Below, piece after piece: positions 45,474 through 54,525 of a DNA stretch of 64,000 nt. The notes under the pieces are model-generated. The model worked only from the letters and a program-made list of their open reading frames with translations, was not told the origin of the DNA and did no database searches. The position numbers were made by a program, and so were the translations under genes. The stretch comes from Streptomyces marincola (GTDB lineage: Bacteria; Actinomycetota; Actinomycetes; Streptomycetales; Streptomycetaceae): positions 1,731,001-1,795,000 of the forward strand of contig NZ_CP084541.1 in the NCBI RefSeq assembly GCF_020410765.1. The letters run 5' to 3'. Each line of letters opens with the position of its first letter. Position 1 is the first letter of the stretch.

Positions 45474-46676
45474 TCAGGGGCGGGTGCGGAAGCCGAGCGT
45501 GGGAACCGCGCGGCGCAGGGGCCACGGCCGGGTGGCGCCCGGCAGCAGCCCGGACAGGAACGCGTACCGGTCGAGCGCGGCCCCCAGCGGCCCGTCGGCC
45601 GGGGTCACCTCGCGCACGCGCTGCCACCACGCGGCGACCTCGCCCCAGCCGGGCGCGGACAGCGAGCCGCCGAACTCCTGCACGGACAGCGCGGCGGTCA
45701 GCCCGGCGAGCGCGAGCCGGTCGGCCAGGGGCCAGCCCGCGAGCGTGCCGGTCACGAACCCGGCCATGAACACGTCGCCCGCGCCCGTGGTGTCGAGCGC
45801 CTCCACCAGGATGGCGGGCACCTCGGCGGTCTCCCCGGTGCGCCCGTCGGCCGCGTAGGCGCCCTCGGCGCCCATGGTGACGACGGCGAGCGGCACCGTT
45901 CCCGTGAGCGCCCGCGCGGCGGCCCGCGGGCAGCCGGTGCGGGTGTAGCGCATGGCCTCGGCCGCGTTGGGCAGGAACGCCTCGCAGTGCGCCAGGTCGG
46001 GCAGCGCGGCCAGGTCCCAGGCCCCGGTCTCGTCCCAGCCGGTGTCGGCGAACACGAGGCTGCCGGCCCGCGCCGCCTCGGCGACCCACGCCTGGGGGCG
46101 TCCTGGACTGAGCGAGGCGACGCAGGACCTGGCGCGCGGCGGTCCCGGCAGCACCTCGGGCGCGGGCGCCTCGTGGCCGTGGGAGACCATCGTGCGTTCG
46201 CCCTCGTACGCCATGGACACCGTGACGGGCGAGTGCCAGCCGGGCACCGTGCGTGACAGCGACAGGTCGATGCCCTCGCCGCGTTCCAGCGTCTCCCAGC
46301 AGTACTCGCCGTACATGTCGTCGCCGAACGCGGCGGCCAGGCTGGTGCGCAGCCCGAGGCGGGCCAGGGCGGTGGCCATGTTGGCCACGCCGCCGGGGCT
46401 GGAACCCATGCCGCGCGCCCACGACTCGGTGCCGCGCACCGGTGCGGAATCCAGCCCGGTGAAGATGATGTCGAGGAACACGGTCCCGGTCAGGTACACG
46501 TCCACGGGCGGGTCCCCCGGGGCGCGGACCCCGGCGAGCGGGTCGCGGCCCTCCGCCGTCGCCTGCCGCGCCTCGTCGGGCCCTGGCCGCCGCGCCGCCC
46601 TCCCGGCCTGCCGCGTCTGCTTCTCCTGCTGCGCCGGTCTCCCGGCCGTCGCTCCCGCCATATTTCCCGAAGTCAC
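45474..46676 (-). CDS. PfkB-family carbohydrate kinase
   Basis: 400 residues from the GTG with GGGAG 8 bases upstream. A basic, low-complexity 58-residue lead is followed by a ribokinase-fold domain starting VDVYLTGTVFLDIIFTGLD. Family marks are GGVANMATALARLG near residue 95 and the C-terminal anion-hole signature DTTGAGDVFMAGFVTG with the catalytic Asp. Phosphorylates a sugar or nucleoside; substrate unknown. It is divergent from the GH4 glycosidase, and the pairing suggests a common sugar-phosphate pathway. Confidence 0.87.
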   Translation of the reverse strand: MTSGNMAGATAGRPAQQEKQTRQAGRAARRPGPDEARQATAEGRDPLAGVRAPGDPPVDVYLTGTVFLDIIFTGLDSAPVRGTESWARGMGSSPGGVANMATALARLGLRTSLAAAFGDDMYGEYCWETLERGEGIDLSLSRTVPGWHSPVTVSMAYEGERTMVSHGHEAPAPEVLPGPPRARSCVASLSPGRPQAWVAEAARAGSLVFADTGWDETGAWDLAALPDLAHCEAFLPNAAEAMRYTRTGCPRAAARALTGTVPLAVVTMGAEGAYAADGRTGETAEVPAILVEALDTTGAGDVFMAGFVTGTLAGWPLADRLALAGLTAALSVQEFGGSLSAPGWGEVAAWWQRVREVTPADGPLGAALDRYAFLSGLLPGATRPWPLRRAVPTLGFRTRP

Positions 46677-46894
46677 CCGCCGTCTCCCACCGTGTTCCGA
46701 AGTGTTCCGCCGTGCGCTGTGCCGCCGTGCTCCGCCGTGGCGGCGCCGACCGTCGCCGTGCCGCCTTCGCCGGCTTGCTCCCGCCGGCCCCGAGCCCCCC
46801 GCGGGCCGCTGCCCGTCCCCGCCGGCCCGCGCCGCGGTGCCCGGGGGGTCCGGCGGGCGGCGTGCTCCGTTGCCTCTACGGTACGTTCCGGACC

Positions 46895-48232
46895 ATGAGG
46901 CTCACGATCATCGGCGGTGGCGGCTTCCGAGTTCCCCTGGTCCACCGGGCCCTGCTCACGGACGAGGCGCGGTCGGCCCCCGATCCGTGCACGCGGGTCA
47001 CGCTGTACGACACGGACCGGGTGCGGGCCGGCGTCATCGCCTCGGTGCTGGCAGGGCAGGCCGACGGGGTGCCGGGGGCGCCCGAGGTGCGGGTGGCCGC
47101 CTCGCTCGACGAAGCGGTGCGGGGCGCGGACTTCGTGTTCTGCGCCGTGCGGGTGGGCGGCACAGCGGGCCGGGTGCGGGACGAACGGGTGCCGTTGCGG
47201 CACGGCGTGCTCGGCCAGGAGACCACGGGCGCGGGCGGCGTGCTGTACGGGATGCGCACGGTGCCGGTCGCGCTCGGCATCGCCGACCGGGTGCGCGAAC
47301 TGGCCCCGGACGCCTGGCTGATCAACTTCACCAACCCGGCAGGACTGGTCACCGAGGCGATGGCCACGCGGCTCGGGCACCGGGTCATCGGCATCTGCGA
47401 CTCGCCGGTCGGCCTGGTGCGCCGCGCGGCGCGCGCGGCGGGGGCCGACCCGGAGCGGGTGGGCTTCGACTACCTCGGCCTCAACCACCTCGGCTGGCTG
47501 CGCACCCTGACCCACCAGGGCAGCGACCTGCTGCCCGGACTGCTCGCGGACGACGCGGCGCTCGCGACGTTCGAGGAGGGGCGGCTGTTCGGCGGCGAGT
47601 GGCTGCGGGCGCTTGGCGCGCTGCCCAACGAGTACCTGCACTACTACTACTTCGGCAGGGAGACGCGGGCCGCGGCCGGGGCGGCGGACCTGACCAGGGG
47701 CGAGTTCCTCGCGGCGCAGCAGGAGGCGTTCTTCGCGGAGGCGGCGCGCGATCCGGGCCGCGCGCCGGAGTTGTGGGAGCGCACGCGGCTGGAACGGGAG
47801 GAAACGTACGGCGCGGAGGGGCGGGCGGCGTCCGGCGGGTGGCAGCGCGACAGCCGCGATCTGAGCGGCGGGGGCTACGAGCGGGTCGCGCTCGACCTGA
47901 TGGCCGCCATCGCGAGCGACCGGCGCTCCCGGCTGGTGCTGAACGTCCGCAACGGGGGGACCGTTCCCGCGCTGCCGGACGACGCCGTCATCGAGACGGT
48001 GTGCGAGGTGACCGCCCAGGGCGCGCGCCCTGTGCCCTGCCTGTCCCCAGGACCCGCGGAACTCGGGCTGATGCTCCAGCTCAAGGCGGTGGAACGGGCC
48101 ACGGTCGAGGCGGGCGCCACGGGCTCGCGCCGGGCCGCGCTGCGGGCCCTGGCGCTGCACCCGCTGGTGGACTCCCCCGCCGTCGCCGCGCGCATCCTCG
48201 ACGAGCACGGCGGGCCGGGGGCGGGCGGATAA
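46895..48232 (+). CDS. Glycoside hydrolase family 4 (6-phospho-beta-glucosidase-like)
   Basis: NAD+ and manganese-dependent glycosidase, 445 residues. The Rossmann start IIGGGGFRVPLVHRAL binds NAD; FTNPAGLVTEAM and GICDSPVG supply the metal-binding Asn and Cys; GLNHLGWL supplies the His. Overall closest to 6-phospho-beta-glucosidases (CelF/LicH type). No ribosome site stands out before the ATG, so a leaderless message is possible. The divergent PfkB kinase gene could make the phosphorylated substrate; this is inference. Confidence 0.88.
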   Translation: MRLTIIGGGGFRVPLVHRALLTDEARSAPDPCTRVTLYDTDRVRAGVIASVLAGQADGVPGAPEVRVAASLDEAVRGADFVFCAVRVGGTAGRVRDERVPLRHGVLGQETTGAGGVLYGMRTVPVALGIADRVRELAPDAWLINFTNPAGLVTEAMATRLGHRVIGICDSPVGLVRRAARAAGADPERVGFDYLGLNHLGWLRTLTHQGSDLLPGLLADDAALATFEEGRLFGGEWLRALGALPNEYLHYYYFGRETRAAAGAADLTRGEFLAAQQEAFFAEAARDPGRAPELWERTRLEREETYGAEGRAASGGWQRDSRDLSGGGYERVALDLMAAIASDRRSRLVLNVRNGGTVPALPDDAVIETVCEVTAQGARPVPCLSPGPAELGLMLQLKAVERATVEAGATGSRRAALRALALHPLVDSPAVAARILDEHGGPGAGG

Positions 48233-48272
48233 TCCCTGGCGCGCGCCGGGCGCCGGGCGCGATGCTCTGGCC

Positions 48273-48878
48273 ATGCCATCCAACGATCCCGGCGCACCCG
48301 ACTCGCCCGACGCACCCGAACCGCCGCGCATCGTGCGGCGGTTCGGGTGGCAGAACCTGTTCGTCCACCCCGACGACGATCCGCGCCCCCAGGAGACCCA
48401 CAGGGGCGAGCGCGACACGCTCGTCGGCTACCTGTCGGCCCAGCGGCTGACGCTGGCGATGAAGTGCGAGGGCCTGGACGCCGAGGCGCTGGCCCGGCGT
48501 TCGGTCGAGCCGTCCACGCTGTCGCTGCTCGGCCTGGTGCGGCACATGGCGGACGTCGAACTCAGCTGGTTCCGCCGGGTGATGGCCGGCGAGGACACCG
48601 AGCGGCGGTTCCGCACCGCGGCGGACAGGGACGCGGACTTCACCGGCGCGGTCGCGGACCCGGCGGTGGTCGAGGAGGCGTTCACCGTGTGGCGCGAGGA
48701 GATCGCGTTCGCGGAGCGGTTCGTGGCCGAGGCGCCCGACCTGGGCGTCACCGGAACGCTCGACAGTGAGCCGATCGAACTCCGCGAGGTCATCGTGCAC
48801 ATGATCGAGGAGTACGCGCGGCACAACGGCCACGCCGACCTGCTGCGCGAACGGATCGACGGCCGCGTCGGCGCCTGA
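48273..48878 (+). CDS. DinB-family (DUF664) putative metal-dependent protein
   Basis: 201 residues. The DinB/YfiT four-helix bundle shows the metal-ligand histidines in LVRHMADVELSWF and MIEEYARHNGHADLLRE. In actinobacteria this fold includes mycothiol- and bacillithiol-dependent transferases; DUF664 members of this type are uncharacterised. N-terminal 40 residues are proline/acid-rich. Convergent with rnz. Confidence 0.88.
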   Translation: MPSNDPGAPDSPDAPEPPRIVRRFGWQNLFVHPDDDPRPQETHRGERDTLVGYLSAQRLTLAMKCEGLDAEALARRSVEPSTLSLLGLVRHMADVELSWFRRVMAGEDTERRFRTAADRDADFTGAVADPAVVEEAFTVWREEIAFAERFVAEAPDLGVTGTLDSEPIELREVIVHMIEEYARHNGHADLLRERIDGRVGA

Positions 48879-48903
48879 GGCCGGCCGGGGGCCCGGGCGG
48901 GGG

Positions 48904-49812
48904 TCAGGCGCGGCGCGGCGGCACGGGGACGCGCATCAGGTCCTCCGCGACCGTCAGTTCGCCCGTGAACCCGGCGGCCCTGGCCTCGCGGGCGAACTCG
49001 GCCGGGTCGCCGTAGCGCTGCGAGAAGTGGGTGAGCACCAGGTGCCGCACCCCGCACTCGGCGGCGGCGCGCCCCGCCTGGCCTGCCGTGAGGTGCCCGT
49101 AGTCGTCGGCGAGCGCGGCGTCCCGGTCGAGGAAGGTGGACTCGATGACGACCATGTCGCAGCCCTCGGCCAGCGCGTGGACGCCGTCGCACATCCGGGT
49201 GTCCATGATGAACGCGAACGACTGGCCCGGCCGCGGCACGCTCACGTCCGCGAGGTCCACGCCGCGCAGCCGCCCCTCGCGCCGCAGCCGCCCGACGTCA
49301 GGACCCCGGATGCCGTGCGCGGCGAGGCGTTCGGGCAGCATGCGGCGGTCGTCGGGCTCGGTCAGCCGGTAGCCGAACGAGTCGATGGGGTGCGAGAGTT
49401 CGTGCGCGGTGAGGGTGAACTCGGCGGAGTGCGCGAGGACACCGGGACCGGAGACGGGGCAGGGCTCGACCCGCGCCCTGTCGTGGTACGCGGTGGCGTA
49501 CCGCAGCCGGTCGAAGAACTCCTGCCCGCTGCCCGGGTAGTGGACGGCCACCGGGTGCGGCACCTGGTCGAGGCTGACGCGCTGGAGCACACCGGCCAGG
49601 CCCAGGGAGTGGTCGCCGTGGAAGTGCGTCACGCAGATCCGGGTCAGGGCGGTGGCGGTGACCCCGGCGAGCGTCATCTGGCGCTGGGTGCCCTCGCCCG
49701 GGTCGAAGAGGACGGTCTCGGTGCCCCAGCGCAGCGCGTAGCCGTTGTGGTTGCGGTGCCGGGTCGGCACCTGGCTCGCGGTACCGAGCACGACCAGTTC
49801 GCGAGCGGACAC
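48904..49812 (-). CDS. rnz: Ribonuclease Z
   Basis: Removes 3' trailers from tRNA precursors. 302 residues from the GTG giving MSARELVVLGTASQVPTR, matching homologue length; an in-frame GTG 30 bases upstream is possible. Metallo-beta-lactamase fold with the zinc motif THFHGDHSLGLAG near residue 70, plus the later MDTRMC, VIESTF and HLVLTHFSQRY elements. Starts 5 bases after the HIT gene on the same strand. Confidence 0.94.
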   Translation of the reverse strand: MSARELVVLGTASQVPTRHRNHNGYALRWGTETVLFDPGEGTQRQMTLAGVTATALTRICVTHFHGDHSLGLAGVLQRVSLDQVPHPVAVHYPGSGQEFFDRLRYATAYHDRARVEPCPVSGPGVLAHSAEFTLTAHELSHPIDSFGYRLTEPDDRRMLPERLAAHGIRGPDVGRLRREGRLRGVDLADVSVPRPGQSFAFIMDTRMCDGVHALAEGCDMVVIESTFLDRDAALADDYGHLTAGQAGRAAAECGVRHLVLTHFSQRYGDPAEFAREARAAGFTGELTVAEDLMRVPVPPRRA

Positions 49813-49816
49813 CGGG

Positions 49817-50176
49817 TCAGCCGGGGGGCCATTGCAGGCCACGGCCGCCCAGCACGTGGGCGTGCGCGTGGAAGACGGTCTGGCCGGCGCCCGTGCCGGT
49901 GTTGAACACCACGCGGTAGCCGGTGCCGTCCACGCCCCGTTCGGCCGCGACCTGCCCGGCCTCGCGCAGCACGTCGGCCGCGATCGCCGGCTCCGCGGCG
50001 GCCAGCGCGGCGGCGTCCGGGTAGTGGGCCCTGGGGATCACCAGCACGTGGCAGGGCGCCTGGGGGTTGATGTCCTGGAACGCGACCGTGGTCTCCGTCT
50101 CCCTGACCACCGTGGCGGGCACCTCGCCCGTGACGATCTTGCAGAACAGGCAGTCCGCCTCGGGCTCTCCCGCCAT
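49817..50176 (-). CDS. HIT-family nucleotide hydrolase (HinT-like)
   Basis: 119-residue purine nucleoside phosphoramidase-type protein. The N-terminal CLFCKIVTGEVPA, the VLVIPRAHY strand and the active-site HAHAHVLGG (His-x-His-x-His) are complete. GAGGAG precedes the ATG by about 12 bases. Two-gene unit with rnz. Confidence 0.93.
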   Translation of the reverse strand: MAGEPEADCLFCKIVTGEVPATVVRETETTVAFQDINPQAPCHVLVIPRAHYPDAAALAAAEPAIAADVLREAGQVAAERGVDGTGYRVVFNTGTGAGQTVFHAHAHVLGGRGLQWPPG

Positions 50177-50413
50177 CGCCTGGCACTCTCCTCGCGGCGT
50201 CGTCGAACGCGTACGCACGGATGCTACCGCCAGGTCCCGACAGGGCCGCGCGGCGGGCGCGGGCGGCGGGCGGCCCGTACGCGCCGAATACCGCCGGACG
50301 CCGCCGAACCCCGCCGGACAGCGGTCGTGGAACGGCGGGGCGCCTGTCGGTACCGGCTGGTAGCGTGCGGCGGGTTGTTATACGGACGCACCGGACACTC
50401 AAGGACGCTCGAC

Positions 50414-51955
50414 ATGACCCAGGAACCCAGCCGGGAGCAATGGGGCACCAGAGCCGGCTTCCTGATGGCCGCCATCGGCTCCGCCATCGGCCTCGGCAAC
50501 ATCTGGCGCTTCCCCGCCGTGACCTACGAGAACGGCGGCGGCGCCTTCATGCTGCCCTACCTGCTCGCCCTGCTCACCGCAGGCATCCCCCTGCTCATTC
50601 TCGAATACACGCTCGGCCGCAAGTACCGGTCGTCGCCGCCGGGCGCCACCCGCCTGCTGGCGCGCCCGGCCGAGGCCATCGGCTGGTGGCAGGTCGCGAT
50701 CTGCTTCGTGGTCGCCACCTACTACGCCGCGATCCTCGCCTGGGCGGTGCGTTACGTCGGCTTCTCGTTCGACCAGTCCTGGGGCGAGGACCCCGAGGGC
50801 TTCCTGATGGGCGAGTTCCTGAAGGTCTCCGACAGCCCGGGCGAGATCTCGACGTTCGTGCCCGGGGTCGCCTGGCCGCTGATCGCCGTGTGGCTGGTCG
50901 TCCTGGCCATCCTGATCCTCGGTATCAGGCGCGGCATCGAGCGGGCCAACCAGATCTTCATCCCACTGCTCGTGGCGTTCTTCCTGGTGCTCGTGGTGCG
51001 GGCGCTGACCCTCGACGGCGCGGACCTCGGCCTCGACGCGCTGTTCTCCCCGGACTGGGGCGCGCTCGGCGACGGCGGCGTGTGGGTCGCGGCCTACGGG
51101 CAGATCTTCTTCTCGCTGTCGGTCGGCTTCGGCATCATGATCACGTACGCCTCGTACCTGCACCGCAAGTCCGACCTCACGGGCTCCGCGCTGGTCGCCG
51201 GGTTCGCCAACAGCTCCTTCGAGATCCTGGCGGGTGTCGCCGTGTTCGCGACGCTCGGGTTCATGGCCGCCGAGGCGGGCGTGGGCGTGGGCGACGTGAC
51301 CAGCAGCGGCGTCGGCCTCGCCTTCGTCGCGTTCCCGCAGATCATCTCCGAGATGCCGATGGGCGCGCTCTTCGGCGTGCTGTTCTTCGGCTCGCTCGTG
51401 CTCGCCGGGCTCACGTCCCTCATCAGCATCGTGCAGGTGGTCATCGCCGCCGTCGAGGACAGGACAGGGCTGCGCCGCGTCCCGGCCGTGCTGGTCGTCG
51501 GGGGCGCCATCGCGGTGGTCTCCACGATCCTCTTCTCCAGCGACAGCGGGCTGCACTTCCTCGATGTCGCCGACCACTTCATCAACCAGTACGGCATCGT
51601 CCTGGCCGGGCTCGCGACGGTCATCACCGTCAGCTGGGTGCTGCGCCGGCTGCCCGCGCTCCAGGAGAACGCCGACGCCACCTCCGCCATCGGCCTCGGC
51701 GTCTGGTGGCGGATCTGCCTGGGCTTCATCACGCCGGTCGTGCTCATCTGGATGATGATCGACAGCCTCACCGGCGAGTTCGAGGAGAACTACGGCGGGT
51801 ACGACACCTCGTTCCTGCTGTGGGCGGGCTGGGGCGTCGCCGCGGGCGCGCTCGCCGTGGGCGTCGTCCTCTCCCTGGTGCGGTGGCGGCGCACTCCCGT
51901 CGCGCCGGACGAACCGCGACCGCCGCAGGACCGCACCACGCAGGGGAGCCGCTGA
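50414..51955 (+). CDS. metP: NSS-family sodium-dependent amino acid transporter (MetP-like)
   Basis: Sodium symporter of 513 residues with about twelve membrane helices. The first helix carries AAIGSAIGLGNIWRFPAVTYENGGGAF, written here as its two known halves GSAIGLGNIWRFP and NGGGAF, the unwound sodium/substrate site of LeuT-type carriers. Together with a downstream MetS-type subunit it corresponds to the methionine/alanine importer described in Corynebacterium. AAGGAC precedes the ATG; a TAGCGT hexamer at 50361-50366 is a possible -10. Divergent from the HIT gene. Confidence 0.9.
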   Translation: MTQEPSREQWGTRAGFLMAAIGSAIGLGNIWRFPAVTYENGGGAFMLPYLLALLTAGIPLLILEYTLGRKYRSSPPGATRLLARPAEAIGWWQVAICFVVATYYAAILAWAVRYVGFSFDQSWGEDPEGFLMGEFLKVSDSPGEISTFVPGVAWPLIAVWLVVLAILILGIRRGIERANQIFIPLLVAFFLVLVVRALTLDGADLGLDALFSPDWGALGDGGVWVAAYGQIFFSLSVGFGIMITYASYLHRKSDLTGSALVAGFANSSFEILAGVAVFATLGFMAAEAGVGVGDVTSSGVGLAFVAFPQIISEMPMGALFGVLFFGSLVLAGLTSLISIVQVVIAAVEDRTGLRRVPAVLVVGGAIAVVSTILFSSDSGLHFLDVADHFINQYGIVLAGLATVITVSWVLRRLPALQENADATSAIGLGVWWRICLGFITPVVLIWMMIDSLTGEFEENYGGYDTSFLLWAGWGVAAGALAVGVVLSLVRWRRTPVAPDEPRPPQDRTTQGSR

Positions 51956-52071
51956 TGTCCGCCTCAGCCATCGTCATGATGATCGTCACCATGGCCGTCG
52001 TGTGGGGCGGCCTGATCGCCGCGGTCGTGAGGCTGCGCCGCCACCCCGACGAACAGAGCCCGGAGATCTGA
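51955..52071 (+). CDS. metS: MetS-type small subunit of the NSS importer
   Basis: Thirty-eight residues: one membrane helix (about residues 4-25, rich in Val/Met/Ile) and a short charged tail RLRRHPDEQSPEI. Size, hydrophobic pattern and position directly after metP, with a TGATG overlap and GGGGAG upstream, match the small subunit needed for methionine and alanine import. Easily missed because of its length. Confidence 0.87.
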   Translation: MSASAIVMMIVTMAVVWGGLIAAVVRLRRHPDEQSPEI

Positions 52072-52084
52072 GCGTTCGGGACCG

Positions 52085-52125
52085 GTCCCGCGATTGGCCG
52101 GATATCCTCCAACCAATCGCGGGAC
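52085..52125. terminator. 13-bp inverted repeat after metS
   Basis: Perfect 13-bp arms (52085-52097 and 52113-52125) around a 15-base spacer. Starts 14 bases after the metS stop and about 80 bases before the next gene. Most likely the metPS terminator, though an operator for the following operon is not excluded. Confidence 0.6.
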
Positions 52126-52204
52126 ACCGGCCGTCCTCTCGGGCATCCGACCGGTCCATGACAGGACGTGACCGGCGGGGCGGCTTCCGGAGGGGGAACG
52201 GCAG

Positions 52205-53803
52205 ATGCACGGCGGCGGCGCCATCCGCAGACTGCGCTTCACCCTGGGCCGCGACCCGGTCACCGGCCGCGTCACCGCGGCCGCGGCCGGGCCCGGCGGT
52301 GCGGCCGGCGCCCTTCCGCCGGACGGCCCGCCGCCCGACGGCCTCCCGCCGCTGGTCGCCGCCGCCGCGCCGGCGGCGGCGGATGGCGGCAGCCTGGCCC
52401 ACGCGGGACTGCCGGGCGGCGGCGGGGTGCTGTGCAGGACGCGCGCGGACGGCACCGTCGACGTCCTGTACCTGCCGCACGGCCCGGCCCGCGACCTGGG
52501 CGACCTGCTGCCGGCCGACCTGTGGGGCTCCCCGTCGTGGGACCGCCCCGGGTGGGAGCCGGCCGAGCCCGGCACCGACCTCACCCCCGAGGAGCTGGCG
52601 GCCTTCGCCGGCGCGCAGCACGAGCGGGTGGTGCCGTTCCTCTGCGACGTCTCGGCGCTGTTCGCCTCCCCCGCCGGCCGGCAACTCCTCGTCGTCGAGG
52701 AGACCCAGGCCGCCGTGGCCCGATGGGTCGCGCTGGCCTCGTGGTTCCTCGGCCGCCGCACCGGCGACCCGGCGCAGGCCAGGGCGCTGACGTTCACCAC
52801 CGGCACCGACCGCCCGTTCGACGCGCCGCAGCAGATCGTCGGCGTCCATCCGGACGCGGGCCCGGGCCGCGAGGGCTTCGCGGCGCTGCGGCACCGCTAC
52901 CGCGTGCACGACGGCGCCGGCGGGCCGCGCGCCGTGGACCCGCACGTGGACCCGCGCACGGCCAGGGCGGTCACGGACTGGCTGGCCGGGCTGCCCGGCG
53001 CCCCGGGAGCGGCGCCGCCACCGCCGCCCGCACCCGCGCCGCCGCCGTCACCCCGGCCGACCCCGGCCGAACCGCCCCGGGACGAGCCGCCGCCTCAGCC
53101 GCCCTCGCCCGAGCCACCGCCGTCACCCCAGCAGCCCCCGGCCGACCCACCGCCACCGCCCCAGCAACCGCCCCCGCCCGACGCGCTGGAACGGCTCAGG
53201 CGCGCCGCGCCCATCCTGCGCGGCGGCCCGCACCGGCTGCACGGCGTCGGCCTGTTCCGCATGCTGCGCGCCCGGCTGGCCGACGACGAGTTCGACGCGA
53301 CCAGCCTCGCGGTGCTGTACGAGCTGGTGTGGGGCAGGGCCGACCCCGACCTGCCCGGCGCGCTCGAACTCGCCAGGACCTGCCCGCCCGACCTGCTCGT
53401 CGGCGCCCGCGTCCACCTCCGCCTGCTCAACTGGCTCACCCGCGGCGGGCCCGTCACCACCGCCCGCTGCGAACTCGCCGTGGAGCTGCTGCGGTACGAG
53501 CACGAGCTGCCGTTCACCTCCGCCTCCCGCGCCGCGGCCCGGCTGTTCGCCCTGGGCCGCGAGCTGGAGCCGGGCCGCGCGCTCGCCGCGGAGGCGGAAC
53601 GGCACCTGCGCGGCGAGCTGACCCGCGGCGACTCCCTGCTGTCCAGGGAGGCGCGGGAGTGGGCCCGCCGGCGGCTGCGCCGGTGGGAGACCGGCGCCAC
53701 CCTGCCCCCCTGGCCCGGGGAGGCCGCGGACCCGGGGAGCGCGCGGCACGCGCCGCCTCCGCCCGACCCCGCGCCGCACGTTCCGCCAACCGACCGGATC
53801 TGA
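52205..53803 (+). CDS. Proline-rich protein of unknown function leading the vWA-PP2C-kinase operon
   Basis: 532 residues, no signal peptide or membrane helix. The N-terminal half (1-260) is a globular-looking domain with LCRTRADGTVDVLYLPHGPARDL and FTTGTDRPFDAPQQIVGVHP. It is followed by about 60 residues of almost pure proline/alanine/serine/glutamine (near 265-325), then a helical C-terminal domain (330-500) with TSLAVLYELVWG and GARVHLRLLNWLTRGG. I do not recognise either domain. It ends 23 bases before the vWA gene and is probably co-transcribed, so it may be the target or scaffold of the kinase/phosphatase pair. Confidence 0.72.
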   Translation: MHGGGAIRRLRFTLGRDPVTGRVTAAAAGPGGAAGALPPDGPPPDGLPPLVAAAAPAAADGGSLAHAGLPGGGGVLCRTRADGTVDVLYLPHGPARDLGDLLPADLWGSPSWDRPGWEPAEPGTDLTPEELAAFAGAQHERVVPFLCDVSALFASPAGRQLLVVEETQAAVARWVALASWFLGRRTGDPAQARALTFTTGTDRPFDAPQQIVGVHPDAGPGREGFAALRHRYRVHDGAGGPRAVDPHVDPRTARAVTDWLAGLPGAPGAAPPPPPAPAPPPSPRPTPAEPPRDEPPPQPPSPEPPPSPQQPPADPPPPPQQPPPPDALERLRRAAPILRGGPHRLHGVGLFRMLRARLADDEFDATSLAVLYELVWGRADPDLPGALELARTCPPDLLVGARVHLRLLNWLTRGGPVTTARCELAVELLRYEHELPFTSASRAAARLFALGRELEPGRALAAEAERHLRGELTRGDSLLSREAREWARRRLRRWETGATLPPWPGEAADPGSARHAPPPPDPAPHVPPTDRI

Positions 53804-53826
53804 CCGCCTTTTCGGAGAGGTATCCC

Positions 53827-54525
53827 GTGAGCGACATTCCCGGTGGCCCCATGGCCAGCCGTCCCCTCCACTTCATCTGGCTGCTCGACTGCTCGGGCTC
53901 GATGGGGATCAACGGCAAGATCACGCAGCTGAACTACGCCATCCGCGAGGCCATCCCCGAGATGCGGAAGGCCGCGGACGACAACCCCGGCGCCGAACTC
54001 CTCGTGCGCGCCCTCACGTTCAGCGCCGGCGCCGCGTGGCACCTGGCCGAGCCCACCCCCGTGCACGACTTCACCTGGGACGACGTCCACACGCACAGCA
54101 CGACCGACCTCGGTGCCGCGCTGCGCATGGTCTCCGAGGTGCTGAAGACGCCGCCCATGCCGGGCCGCGCCCTGCGCCCGGTGCTCGCGCTGGTCTCCGA
54201 CGGGCTGCCCACCGACGACTGGCGCTCGGGCCTGCGCGCGGTGGACGCCACCCCGTGGGGCAAACGCGCCGTCCGCGTCGCCATCGGCATCGGCGAGGAC
54301 TCGGACCGGGCGATGCTCAAGGAGTTCCTGGCCAATCCGGAGCAGGAGCCGCTGCGCGTGAACAACCCCAAGCAGCTCGTCGCCGCCATCAGGTGGGCCT
54401 CCACGGTCGCCGTCGCCACCGCCTCCACGCCCACCGTCGGCGGCGACCACCAGCTGGCCAAGCCCCTGGACCGCGCGCCCACCGTCACCACCGGCCCGGC
54501 CGGTGGCGACGACGACGTCTGGTGA
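53827..54525 (+). CDS. TerY-like von Willebrand A domain protein
   Basis: 232-residue stand-alone vWA domain. The metal-ion-dependent adhesion site is complete: Asp21-Cys-Ser23-Gly-Ser25, threonine in STTDLGAAL, and Asp in LVSDGLPTDDW. It matches TerY of the TerY-P triad (vWA, PP2C, protein kinase), first described from genomic context in tellurite/stress loci. The GTG has GGAGAGG 6 bases before it. GTGA overlap with the phosphatase gene. Confidence 0.9.
   Translation: MSDIPGGPMASRPLHFIWLLDCSGSMGINGKITQLNYAIREAIPEMRKAADDNPGAELLVRALTFSAGAAWHLAEPTPVHDFTWDDVHTHSTTDLGAALRMVSEVLKTPPMPGRALRPVLALVSDGLPTDDWRSGLRAVDATPWGKRAVRVAIGIGEDSDRAMLKEFLANPEQEPLRVNNPKQLVAAIRWASTVAVATASTPTVGGDHQLAKPLDRAPTVTTGPAGGDDDVW

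Noticed and set aside
52205..53803. Possible GTPase-associated protein (GAP1) identity for the proline-rich protein
   Set aside because: The typical N-terminal start and domain motifs of that family are not visible; left as unknown.
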